From JAJFJD01 sp965228695 (GTDB lineage Bacteria; Pseudomonadota; Alphaproteobacteria; UBA8366), in assembly GCA_965228695.1 (NCBI GenBank), contig CBDDIB010000002.1, forward strand, positions 2,976,001-3,040,000: a stretch of 64,000 nt of DNA, given 5' to 3'. The position numbers and the translations under genes were made by a program. Positions within the stretch are counted from its first letter, which is position 1, and each line of letters starts with the position of its first letter. Of this stretch, positions 1 to 7,834 are shown piece by piece. The notes under the pieces were generated by a model. That model was not told the origin of the DNA and made no database searches. It worked only from the letters and a program-made list of their open reading frames with translations.

Positions 1-974
1 GACGTGACCGAGACGGAGGGGATGTAGAGCGGGAACTCGCCGATCTTCTCGCCCATGCCGTATTGCGGGGCGCCGTCGATCACCACGGCGACGTCGGCGC
101 TGGTCCCGCCGATATCCAACGTGATGGCGTTCTCGACCCCGCAGGACCGCGCCACGAATGCGCCACCGATAACGCCGGACGCGGTGCCGGACAGCACCAT
201 GTTGACGCAGGAGGTCTTGCCGAGTTCGGCGCTCATGACGCCGCCGTTCGACTTGGTCACCAGCGGTTCGGCGGTGACGCCGCTGTCCTCGAGCGCGGCT
301 TGCAGCGAGCCGAGATACGCCGCGACCCGCGGATGGACATAACCGTTGATGATCGCCGTGGTCGTCCGTTCGTATTCGCGGATAACCGGCCAGATTTCAT
401 GCGATGTGAAGACGAACAGGTTCGGCGCGTCGCGGCGAATGATCGCCGCAACCTGTTCTTCATGCGCCGGGTTGCGCCAGCCATGCAGCAGCGAGACGAT
501 CACGCCATCGATTCCGCGCGCCTGTGCCCGGTCCAGCGCATCGCGCACGCTCGCGGGGTCGAGCGGCGTTTGGATGCTGCCGTCGGCGCGGATGCGCTCC
601 CTAAGGCCGAAGACCCGATCGCGGGTGACCAACGGTTCCGGCCGGGTCGAGAACAGGCTGTAGGATTCCGGCATCCGCAACCGCGCCACTTCCAGCACGT
701 CGGAGAAATTCTCCGTGGTCAACAATGCCATCCTGGCGCCCTTCCGCTGGATCACGGTGTTCACGCCGACCGTCGTGCCGTGAATGAAGCTCTCGACCTC
801 GGCCGGATCGATGCCGTATTTGTCCGACAGGCGGCGCATGCCTTCGATGACTTCCGCGCCCGGGTCAGCCGGGGTGGTCAGCACCTTGAGCGTCGATAGC
901 TCCTGCGTCGCCGTGTCGAAGACGCAGAAATCGATGAAGGTGCCGCCGATATCGACGCCGACGCGATACGCCAT
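1..974 (-). CDS. Hydantoinase/oxoprolinase family protein, N-terminal part (runs off the left edge)
   Basis: The protein begins MAYRVGVDIGGTFIDF, the phosphate-binding start of the hydantoinase A / 5-oxoprolinase ASKHA fold. A second glycine-rich motif (ITLDIGGTSADV) lies near residues 290-301, as usual for the family. About 324 residues are present and the family is usually near 680, so the C-terminal half and any hyuB partner lie to the left of the window. Members hydrolyse cyclic amides such as hydantoins, 5-oxoproline or N-methylhydantoin with ATP, and some are acetone or acetophenone carboxylase subunits, so the substrate is open. The ATG chosen is the only start that keeps the whole N-terminal motif. 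The gene is divergent from the TPP enzyme gene, sharing an upstream region of about 190 bp. Confidence 0.85.
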   Translation of the reverse strand, partial: MAYRVGVDIGGTFIDFCVFDTATQELSTLKVLTTPADPGAEVIEGMRRLSDKYGIDPAEVESFIHGTTVGVNTVIQRKGARMALLTTENFSDVLEVARLRMPESYSLFSTRPEPLVTRDRVFGLRERIRADGSIQTPLDPASVRDALDRAQARGIDGVIVSLLHGWRNPAHEEQVAAIIRRDAPNLFVFTSHEIWPVIREYERTTTAIINGYVHPRVAAYLGSLQAALEDSGVTAEPLVTKSNGGVMSAELGKTSCVNMVLSGTASGVIGGAFVARSCGVENAITLDIGGTSADVAVVIDGAPQYGMGEKIGEFPLYIPSVSVT

Positions 975-1162
975 GAAACTCAGTCTCTTTCAAGGTAGGC
1001 GGTATGCCAGCGGCCGGGAAGGCCAGGGTGAAGTTTCAGGATACGGCAAACACCCGGTGGCGCAAATGCGTGCGGTATCGATCATCCAATTTCGCACCGC
1101 CCGCAAAAACCGGGTACGCTTGTCGTCAACGTTAGGCATGGGATCGGACGGAGGAGGAAAGC
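975..1162. promoter_or_regulatory. Divergent intergenic region between the hydantoinase gene and the TPP enzyme gene
   Basis: This 188-bp gap separates two divergent genes and must carry both promoters. A GGAGGA-type ribosome binding site for the plus-strand gene sits about 10 bases before its ATG. I could not identify a convincing -35/-10 pair or a symmetric operator. Confidence 0.4.
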
Positions 1163-2794
1163 ATGAAGTCGGCGGAAGCAATTTGCGAGATTCTCAAGCG
1201 CGAAGGCGTGGAAATCCTTTTGGCCTATCCGGTCAACCACGTCATCGAATATGCGGCGCGGGCGGGCATTCGCCCGGTGATCGTTCGGCAGGAACGGATC
1301 GGCCTGCACATGGCCGATGCGATCGCGCGGCTGACCAGCGGCGAGAAAGTCGGGGTCTTCTGCATGCAGCACGGCCCCGGGGCCGAAAACGCCTTCGGCG
1401 GGGTGGCGCAGGCCTATGGCGAGTCCGTGCCGGTCCTGGTGATGCCGATGGGATATGCCCGGAAAATCGCCCATGTCGATCCGAACTTCAACTCGACGCT
1501 GAACTTCAAGCACGTCACGAAATCCGCGGAACCGATTACGACGCCGGCCGAAATCCCGAACGTCATGCGGCGCGCCTTCACGCAGCTTCGCAACGGGCGG
1601 CTGCGTCCGGCGCTGGTCGAAATCCCGTCCGATTTGTTCCCCGAGGATTTCGAGGGCGAATTGGAGTACACGCCGGTGCGCGCGAACCGCTACGGCCCGG
1701 ACCCGGACGCCGTTAAGGAAGCCGCCAAGGCATTGATCGAGGCCAAGCGCCCGGTGATCTATGCCGGGCAAGGCGTGCATTACGCCAAGGCGTGGCCGCA
1801 ACTGAAGCGGCTTGCCGAGCTATTGGCCATTCCCGTCTGCACCAGTCTGGAAGGCAAGAGCGCCTTCCCCGAGGATCATCCGTTGTCGCTCGGCTCCGGC
1901 GGATTGGCGATGCCGAAGACGGTGCGGGAATTCCTGGATAATGCCGATGTCATCTTCGGGATCGGCTGCAGCTTCACGACCACGAATTTCGGCGTGACCA
2001 TGCCCGAGGGCAAAACGGTCATCCACGCAACGCTGGACCCGCTCGACCTGAACAAGAATCTTGTCAGCCAATATCAGTTGGTCGGCGATGCGGGTCTGAC
2101 GCTCGATGCGGTGATTGCCGAGGCCGAGGCGGCGACCGGCGGGAAGGACCGGGACCGCGGCGATACGCCGACCGAAATCGCGGCGATCAAGGAAAGCTGG
2201 CTCGCCGAATGGGCGCCCAAGCGCGATTCCGACGAGACGCCGTTGTCGCCCTATCGCGTGCTGCGCGACCTCGCCGATACGGTCGACCGGGCCAACACGA
2301 TCATCACCCATGACGCGGGCAGCCCGCGCGACCAGCTATCGCCCTTCTGGGAGTCTACGACCCCGCTGTCCTATATCGGTTGGGGCAAGACCACGCAGCT
2401 CGGCTACGGCCTCGGCCTCGCGATGGGGGCGAAACTGGCCTGTCCCGACAAGCTCTGCATCAACGTGTGGGGCGACGCGGCGATTGGCTTCACCGGCATG
2501 GATTTCGAGACGGCGGTGCGCGAGCGCATTCCGATCCTGTCGATCCTGTTGAACAACTTCTCGATGGCGATCGAACTCAAGGTCATGCCGGTGTCGACCG
2601 AGAAATACCGCAGCACCGACATCTCCGGCGACTATGCCGCGATGGCGCGGGCCTTCGGCGGATACGGCGAACGCGTGACCCAGCCGGATGATATCGTGCC
2701 GGCGATCCAGCGCGGTATCGAGCAGACGCAAAACGGCGTGCCCGCGCTGCTGGAGTTCATTACCTGCAAGGAAACCGAGGTGTCGCGGCTTTAA
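1163..2794 (+). CDS. Thiamine-diphosphate-dependent enzyme, acetolactate synthase/decarboxylase superfamily
   Basis: At 543 residues this has the length and three-domain plan of the acetolactate synthase / benzoylformate decarboxylase superfamily. The N-terminal PYR domain holds the activating Glu in VRQERIGLHMADA (about residue 46) and the stretch CMQHGPGAENAFGG. The C-terminal PP domain carries the TPP/Mg motif beginning NVWGDAAIGFTG and ending about 28 residues later at LLNN. The usual GDG is GDA here. The enzyme would cleave or transfer a 2-oxo acid-derived acyl group. The family does not fix the substrate, and no small regulatory subunit is nearby, which argues against anabolic IlvB. A strong GGAGGA Shine-Dalgarno supports the start. 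Confidence 0.85.
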   Translation: MKSAEAICEILKREGVEILLAYPVNHVIEYAARAGIRPVIVRQERIGLHMADAIARLTSGEKVGVFCMQHGPGAENAFGGVAQAYGESVPVLVMPMGYARKIAHVDPNFNSTLNFKHVTKSAEPITTPAEIPNVMRRAFTQLRNGRLRPALVEIPSDLFPEDFEGELEYTPVRANRYGPDPDAVKEAAKALIEAKRPVIYAGQGVHYAKAWPQLKRLAELLAIPVCTSLEGKSAFPEDHPLSLGSGGLAMPKTVREFLDNADVIFGIGCSFTTTNFGVTMPEGKTVIHATLDPLDLNKNLVSQYQLVGDAGLTLDAVIAEAEAATGGKDRDRGDTPTEIAAIKESWLAEWAPKRDSDETPLSPYRVLRDLADTVDRANTIITHDAGSPRDQLSPFWESTTPLSYIGWGKTTQLGYGLGLAMGAKLACPDKLCINVWGDAAIGFTGMDFETAVRERIPILSILLNNFSMAIELKVMPVSTEKYRSTDISGDYAAMARAFGGYGERVTQPDDIVPAIQRGIEQTQNGVPALLEFITCKETEVSRL

Positions 2795-2809
2795 CGCCGC
2801 GCGTCGCTC

Positions 2810-3799
2810 TCAGGGCGACAATTGCCGTTTCTGAAGGCCCAATGCGCGCGTCAGCCGGAAGAGCCAGGGTGGCACGTGGTTCAGGCGAGTGGCTGCCAGG
2901 GCAGTGCCGTCAGCGGTGACAAAGCTGAGCCGGTGTGTCATGGCGTTTGTTGGACGGACTGCCGTGACGGGCAGGGTCTCACCGCCGAACGTGATCTCGA
3001 GCGGTGGAAAATAACGCAGGCGGCGTTGGATTTCCTCGGCGGAGAGGGCCGCAGGGTCACCGATCCGTCGGAGCGCAAGCGTATCGCGGTGCGAGAAATA
3101 CGATCCCTTATCCTGTTGCGGCTGCGGCGTAATCGTCTCGGCCTGCATTGCATCCAGAAGCTTTTCGGCGTCCCCGCAAGCGGCGGCGAGTTTGTCGCGC
3201 TCAACGGGGACCGGGTCGCCGCCGAGCGGTACGGGAACGCGATCGCGCAATAGAATTGGGCCCGTATCGATCGTGGCATCCATCAGGTGAAAGGCGTATC
3301 CCGAGAATTCTTCGCCGTTGTAGAGGGACCATCGTGTCGCCCACAGACCCTTATAATCGGGTAGATAGCCGTTGTGATAGTTCACCGCGAGCCGGAAACA
3401 GCCGAGCAATGCAGGGCTCCAAATCTGCAGGCAACCAAGGTTGAGCGCATCCACGGGGGTCGAGTCATTCGTTACCCGGCGAATGAACTCAGCGCCGTTT
3501 ACATCGAACCCGAGCGGCTCGACGATCTCGGCACCGTGTTTTCGGGCGACCGCGGTAACGGTCGTGAAACTTCCCGGGTAGAACCGTCTTCGCAGGCTTC
3601 GATTGAACAGCGCCTTTACCAAATACCCAATCGAGAACCGGGCGCGATGGATCCAAAGCGGCATGTCGCGCGAGGTGACGCAGACGCGAACGCGGCGATA
3701 CGATTGGCGCTTCCCGAGTGCGGCGAGAAATGAATCCAGCAAGGCAGGTGCGAAACCGACTTGTGGTTCCGCAAAGATGATCAAATCACGCATTTGCAT
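2810..3799 (-). CDS. Formyltransferase-fold protein (methionyl-tRNA formyltransferase-like)
   Basis: The 329-residue product has the N10-formyl-THF formyltransferase catalytic signature. Asn140 and His142 lie in VNYHNGYLPDYKG, and GYAFHLMDATIDTG supplies the later His and the catalytic Asp (about residue 178). These correspond to the Asn-His-Asp set of GART, Fmt and sugar formyltransferases. The N-terminal 100 residues are divergent and there is no Fmt C-terminal tRNA-binding domain, so the target is more likely a sugar amine or small amine than Met-tRNA. I chose the ATG six bases before a second in-frame ATG, because GAGGG lies about five bases upstream. It converges with the TPP gene, with a 15-bp gap. 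Confidence 0.7.
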   Translation of the reverse strand: MQMRDLIIFAEPQVGFAPALLDSFLAALGKRQSYRRVRVCVTSRDMPLWIHRARFSIGYLVKALFNRSLRRRFYPGSFTTVTAVARKHGAEIVEPLGFDVNGAEFIRRVTNDSTPVDALNLGCLQIWSPALLGCFRLAVNYHNGYLPDYKGLWATRWSLYNGEEFSGYAFHLMDATIDTGPILLRDRVPVPLGGDPVPVERDKLAAACGDAEKLLDAMQAETITPQPQQDKGSYFSHRDTLALRRIGDPAALSAEEIQRRLRYFPPLEITFGGETLPVTAVRPTNAMTHRLSFVTADGTALAATRLNHVPPWLFRLTRALGLQKRQLSP

Positions 3800-3950
3800 T
3801 GAACCCTCGGTGAGGCGGGAAGCTATCAAGATAACTCGGACTGGCGCAACTTGACGCGGTTCTTTTGCAAGTAATAGCGTCCTGGAACAGAAACAGGGCC
3901 TCGGGCGGGGGGCATGTCCCCGTCCAATTCTTTGAAAGGAAACGAAGCGG
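3800..3950. promoter_or_regulatory. Divergent intergenic region (formyltransferase-like / quinone reductase)
   Basis: This is 151 bp between divergent genes. An AAAGGA element sits about 10 bases before the plus-strand ATG. No clear operator or hairpin was found. Confidence 0.3.
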
Positions 3951-4925
3951 ATGCGGGCGGTGCTTTGCGAAAAGTTGGGAATGCCCAGCGATCTTCTGCT
4001 CCGTGACCTGCCGGAACCGCCGGCCCCGGGTCCCGACGAGATCAAGGTCGCGCTGGCGGCGCGCGGGGTTCAGTTCGTCGATGTTCTGATGATCGCGGGC
4101 AAGTATCAGACCAAGCCCGACGTGCCCTTTATCCCCGGCAGCGAAGCGGCGGGCGAGGTCGTCGCGGTTGGAGACGGCGTTACGGATTTCTCGATTGGCG
4201 ACCGCGTCATGACCCGTCATTCCCCGGGGGCGTATGCCGAAATGGCGACGATTCCCGCAAACATGGCTCTCCCGGTGCCCCAAACCATGAGCCTGGAGCA
4301 GGCGGCCGGTTTCCGGTCCGCCTACACCACCGCTTATCACGCCCTGGTCCAGCGCGGGCGGCTGCAAGAAGGCGAGGTGTTGGTCGTGCATGGCGCGAGC
4401 GGCGGGATCGGACTGGCGGCGGTGCAGGTGGGTAAGATATTGGGAGCGACGGTGATCGCCACCGGCGGCAGCGACGAGAAGCTCGCCGTCGTGAAGGAGA
4501 ACGGCGCCGACCATATGATCAACATTCGCGACGGTTTTCGCGACCGGGTCAAGGAACTCACCGATGGGCGCGGCGCGGACGTGATCTACGATCCCATCGG
4601 CGCCGAGGTTTTCGACGAATCGATGCGCTGCCTGAATTGGGGAGCGCGTATCCTGATCCTCGGGTTTGTCGGCGGCAAACCGGCGCTGGCGAAGACAAAT
4701 CACCTGCTGATCAAGGGGGCGTCGGCGGTCGGCGTGCGTGTCGGCGGGTTCAACGAATTCGAGCCCGATACCGCGGCGGCGAACCTCAAGGTCCTCGTGG
4801 AATGGGCCGAAGAGAGAAAGATTACGCCGCATGTCTCGCACACATTCCCTCTCGACCGGTTTGCCGACGCAATGCAGGCGATCATCGACCGCAAGGTCGT
4901 CGGCAAATGCATTCTCACCAATTGA
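3951..4925 (+). CDS. NADPH:quinone oxidoreductase family protein (zinc-independent MDR)
   Basis: This 324-residue medium-chain dehydrogenase/reductase has the GroES-like N-terminal part (IPGSEAAGEVVAVGDGV, about residues 62-78) and the Rossmann motif VHGASGGIGLAAVQVG near residues 146-161. The catalytic and structural zinc cysteines of alcohol dehydrogenases are absent, which places it with quinone oxidoreductases / crotonyl-reductase-like enzymes that transfer hydride from NADPH to quinones or enones. It is the first of a co-oriented run with the ABM monooxygenase (47-bp gap) and the GMC oxidoreductase, suggesting shared oxidative metabolism of a small aromatic or enone-type compound. Confidence 0.85.
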   Translation: MRAVLCEKLGMPSDLLLRDLPEPPAPGPDEIKVALAARGVQFVDVLMIAGKYQTKPDVPFIPGSEAAGEVVAVGDGVTDFSIGDRVMTRHSPGAYAEMATIPANMALPVPQTMSLEQAAGFRSAYTTAYHALVQRGRLQEGEVLVVHGASGGIGLAAVQVGKILGATVIATGGSDEKLAVVKENGADHMINIRDGFRDRVKELTDGRGADVIYDPIGAEVFDESMRCLNWGARILILGFVGGKPALAKTNHLLIKGASAVGVRVGGFNEFEPDTAAANLKVLVEWAEERKITPHVSHTFPLDRFADAMQAIIDRKVVGKCILTN

Positions 4926-4971
4926 AGGATGGCCGCCGCGCCGTCCCACCCACGCGAAACAGGAGAAACCT

Positions 4972-5289
4972 ATGATCGCGAAATGGATCAAAGTCCGCAT
5001 CAAACCGGAAAAACGCCAGGAATTCCTCGACGCCATCGAAGTCGACGCCTTGGGATCCGAGCGGGATGAGCCGGGCTGCGTGCGATTCAACGTGCTGCAG
5101 GACGATTCCGACGAGAACGTATACTACTTCTACGAGGTCTACGTGGACGAAGCGGCGGTGGAGGCGCATCGCGCGGCCCCGCATTACGCGGTTTGGCAGG
5201 CGGCCGCCCATACCTTGGACGGCCCGGTCGAGCGCGTCGAATGCCGGTCGGTCTTCCCCTCTGACCCGGCCTATTGGACGGGCGAGTAA
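4972..5289 (+). CDS. Antibiotic biosynthesis monooxygenase (ABM) domain protein
   Basis: At 105 residues it has the single ABM ferredoxin-like fold length. It begins MIAKWIKVRIKPEKRQEFL and has the family pattern of an acidic, aromatic strand (ENVYYFYEVYVDEAAVEAH) followed by PHYAVW. Such proteins act as cofactor-free quinol monooxygenases, heme-degrading enzymes or small isomerases. The ATG is preceded by AGGAG at a 6-base spacing, which decides the start over upstream in-frame codons inside the previous gene. A degraded partial copy of this gene lies about 2.4 kb downstream (see the relic near 7.75 kb). Confidence 0.8.
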   Translation: MIAKWIKVRIKPEKRQEFLDAIEVDALGSERDEPGCVRFNVLQDDSDENVYYFYEVYVDEAAVEAHRAAPHYAVWQAAAHTLDGPVERVECRSVFPSDPAYWTGE

Positions 5290-5337
5290 TATTACAGCCA
5301 AGGTCACCCCGTTCGCTTAGGGCGAGTATAGCAACGC

Positions 5338-6987
5338 ATGGAATCGTTCGATTATGTAGTCGTCGGCGCCGGAGCCGCGGGTTGCGTGTTGACCAACCGC
5401 TTGACGGAAGACGACGCGGCGACCGTCTGCGTGCTCGAGGCGGGCGGAAGGGATTGGCACCCCTACATTTCGATCCCGGCGGGCTTCGTCAAGAACGTCT
5501 ACAGCGAGCGGTTCTCCTGGCCGTTCAAGACCGAACCGTCCGATGCGCTCGGCGGACGATCCGTTGCCGTGCCGCAGGGTAAGGTGGTCGGCGGGTCGAG
5601 TTCGATCAACGGCATGATCTACAACCGCGGCCAGCGGGCGGATTTCGACACTTGGGCGCAGATAGGCAATCGCGGATGGGGCTTCGACGATCTATTGCCG
5701 TATTTCAAGCGGTCCGAACGCCGGTTGGGGCCTGGGGACGACCGGGTGCGCGGCCGGACCGGCGAACTGCCGATCACCGATCTGGACTGGATCAACCCGG
5801 TCGCCGAAGCGTTCCTGGCCGCCGCCGAAGGGATGGGGATTCCGCGGTCCCAGGATTACAATTCGGGATTCCAGTTCGGCGCGGGCTATTTCCAGCGTTA
5901 CATCCACGAGGGCAAGCGGGTCAGCGCCGCCGCCGCGTTCCTGCGTCCGGCGCTGCGCCGCCGGTCGACCGAACTGCGGACGCGGGTGCAGGTTGTCGAC
6001 CTTGTCATGGAGGGTCGCAAGGTCACCGGCGTCCGCTATCGCGACGGGGCCGGCACCGAAAGGACGGTTCAGGCGCGCCGCGACGTTATTCTGAGCGCCG
6101 GTGCGGTGAACTCTCCGAAAATTCTGCAGCTGACCGGCATTGGGCCGCCGGACTTGTTGAACGATCTCGGCATTTCTGTTCGTGTCCCGTTGGAAGGGGT
6201 CGGGGAGAATTTGCGTGATCATTATTCGGTGCGCATGACGGCGCGGGCGCGCAACGTGCTTACCATAAACGAATATGCACGGTGGCCCCGGCTGCCGGTG
6301 GAAATCGCAAAATGGTTGGGCAGGAAACCCAGCGTGCTATCGATCTGCCCGACGATCGCCTTCGTGCACGGAAAGTCGCATCCCGACCTGGAGGATGCCG
6401 ATCTGCGCATCCTGTTTACGCCGGGCAGTTATCAGGACGGCAAGACCTACGTCCTCGACGATTATCCCGGCATGACCGTCGGGGCGGCGCAGCCGCGACC
6501 GGAGAGTTCGGGCTATGTGCGGGCGGTATCGCGCGACCCGGCCGATGCGCCCGTCGTGCAGCCGAACTACTTGGCGGCCGAGGCGGATCAGCGCATCACC
6601 CTGGCCGGACTGCGGCTTGCGCGGGCCATCCTCAACCGTCCGGAGCTTGCGGAATACTACGACGCGGAAACCTTGCCGGGCCCGGAGGTCCGGACCGACG
6701 ACGAGCTGCTCGATTTCGCGCGGCGGCGCGGCAACACCGGGTATCATTTGGTCGGCACCTGCCGCATGGGGCCGATGACGGATGGCCGGTCGGTGGTGGA
6801 CGACGAACTCCGAGTTCATGGCGTTGAGAATTTGCGGGTGATCGACGCCTCGGTCATGCCGATGCTACCGTCAGCCAATACGTTCGCGTCGACGATTGCG
6901 ATTGCCGAAAAAGGGGCGGATCTTATCAAGGGGCCACAAGTGCGACCGCGCATCGACCGGGCCCGGGAGAAAGGCCGTCAGTCGTAG
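5338..6987 (+). CDS. GMC-family FAD oxidoreductase (choline/alcohol dehydrogenase-like)
   Basis: This 549-residue glucose-methanol-choline oxidoreductase begins with the FAD-binding VVVGAGAAGCVLTNRL motif. PQGKVVGGSSSINGMIYNRG is the first GMC signature (about residues 78-97) and SAGAVNSPKILQLTGIGP the second (about residues 255-272). The C-terminal substrate domain contains YHLVGTCRMG with the active-site His, and later SANTFASTIAIAEKGADLI. It oxidises a primary alcohol or aldehyde, and the substrate (choline, polyethylene glycol, aryl alcohol and so on) cannot be read from sequence. It follows the ABM gene by 48 bp on the same strand. Confidence 0.9.
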   Translation: MESFDYVVVGAGAAGCVLTNRLTEDDAATVCVLEAGGRDWHPYISIPAGFVKNVYSERFSWPFKTEPSDALGGRSVAVPQGKVVGGSSSINGMIYNRGQRADFDTWAQIGNRGWGFDDLLPYFKRSERRLGPGDDRVRGRTGELPITDLDWINPVAEAFLAAAEGMGIPRSQDYNSGFQFGAGYFQRYIHEGKRVSAAAAFLRPALRRRSTELRTRVQVVDLVMEGRKVTGVRYRDGAGTERTVQARRDVILSAGAVNSPKILQLTGIGPPDLLNDLGISVRVPLEGVGENLRDHYSVRMTARARNVLTINEYARWPRLPVEIAKWLGRKPSVLSICPTIAFVHGKSHPDLEDADLRILFTPGSYQDGKTYVLDDYPGMTVGAAQPRPESSGYVRAVSRDPADAPVVQPNYLAAEADQRITLAGLRLARAILNRPELAEYYDAETLPGPEVRTDDELLDFARRRGNTGYHLVGTCRMGPMTDGRSVVDDELRVHGVENLRVIDASVMPMLPSANTFASTIAIAEKGADLIKGPQVRPRIDRAREKGRQS

Positions 6988-7002
6988 AACCGGAGCCGCA
7001 CC

Positions 7003-7341
7003 ATGGACAAGGACTTAGGGGCGTTGCTTTCGAAAGTGTCCGACGCGACCGGCGCCGACCGGAAGCTTGATCGGCGCATCGCCCGCGAATTGGACACTAT
7101 GGACGCCAGCGCAACCGTGCCCGATTACACCGCGTCGGTCGACCACTGCATCGAGCTGGTCGATCGCGTGCTGCCGGGTTGGCGTTGGCGCGTCGGGTAC
7201 GGTCCGATCGGAATTCGCGTCTACGCGTTCGTCGATAGCGACGAAACCTGGTACGAGGCCATGGCGCCGACGGTACCGTTGGCCTTGTTGGGCGCGATCA
7301 TCAAGGCGAAGGCGTCAGGCGAGAAGAGGAATAAGCGGTAA
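7003..7341 (+). CDS. Conserved hypothetical protein, 112 aa
   Basis: I do not recognise a named domain. The 112-residue product has an acidic, helical N-terminal half and a central GWRWRVGYGPIGIRVYAFV stretch, which looks like paired beta strands. It ends in a basic tail (KRNKR). A GGAG element lies about 7 bases before the ATG, and the gene follows the GMC oxidoreductase by 15 bp, so it may be the last gene of that run. It converges with the broken gene that ends at 7350. Confidence 0.55.
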   Translation: MDKDLGALLSKVSDATGADRKLDRRIARELDTMDASATVPDYTASVDHCIELVDRVLPGWRWRVGYGPIGIRVYAFVDSDETWYEAMAPTVPLALLGAIIKAKASGEKRNKR

Positions 7342-7349
7342 GGCGGCCG

Positions 7350-7652
7350 TTATTTCGCCGAAACCGCTTTCTGAAGTTTCTTTAGGGCGGAGACCAGCGT
7401 CTTGCGGTGATCCTCATCGTGGAGCGGATCGTCCGCCAGCGATTCAGCCTATTCGGATAGGATATCGGCCAGCAGATGATGATGGAGATGGATCTCGACC
7501 GACCGTTTTTGATCGCTCTCGTTCCTGAGTTTGATCAGCAGACCGTCGTCCTCCGTGCGGGCTTCGAATTTCGAACTCCGCGTGAACGACCCGATATAGA
7601 ACTTCTCCGGGAAGTCGATAGAAACCTCCGCTTTGTCTTTTATGGGTTTCAT
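7350..7652 (-). pseudogene. Small conserved-looking protein gene interrupted by an in-frame TAG
   Basis: A good Shine-Dalgarno (GGAAGG) precedes an ATG that opens a 67-residue reading frame (start MKPIKDKAEVSIDFPEKFYI). It stops at TAG (7449-7451) right after HLHHHLLADILSE. Reading through the TAG in the same frame gives a further 32 coding-like residues (AESLADDPLHDEDHRK and then an amphipathic KKLQKAVSAK) before TAA at 7350. A single TTG-to-TAG change would restore a 100-residue protein. I infer a recent nonsense mutation, although a genuine 67-residue product is possible. The function is unknown. The frame converges with the upstream 112-aa gene, leaving an 8-bp gap. Confidence 0.6.
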
Positions 7653-7710
7653 TCCATACCTTCCATGTCAGGGGCAAAGTATACCGGAGACTATGCTTCT
7701 GATCCTATCT

Positions 7711-7795
7711 AGCGCGTTAATCGCATGGGTGAAAAGAGGCAAGCATGGCCAGTCCGTGTTCCCGTCCGACCCAGCTTACTGGACCGGGTGTAACG
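7711..7795 (+). pseudogene. Relic of an ABM monooxygenase gene (internally deleted duplicate)
   Basis: The plus strand here encodes SVFPSDPAYWTG, identical to the C-terminal end of the intact ABM protein at 4972-5289. It is followed by a stop that has slipped one base out of frame relative to the intact gene. Just upstream, IAWVKRGK resembles the intact N-terminus IAKWIKVRIK. The two ends are joined with roughly 80 residues missing. No start codon, ribosome binding site or open frame is preserved. I read it as the remains of a tandem duplication. Confidence 0.5.
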
Positions 7796-7834
7796 CCGGA
7801 GCCGGCATCGATTTGGCTGGCGTATGTAAGTCGG

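Noticed and set aside
1163..2794. Assignment of this TPP enzyme as IlvB
   Set aside because: No IlvN partner, catabolic neighbours and a GDA rather than GDG motif argue against biosynthetic acetolactate synthase.
2803..2819. Short stem (GTCGC / GCGAC) between the convergent TPP and formyltransferase-like genes
   Set aside because: A five-base stem without a T run is too weak to call a terminator.
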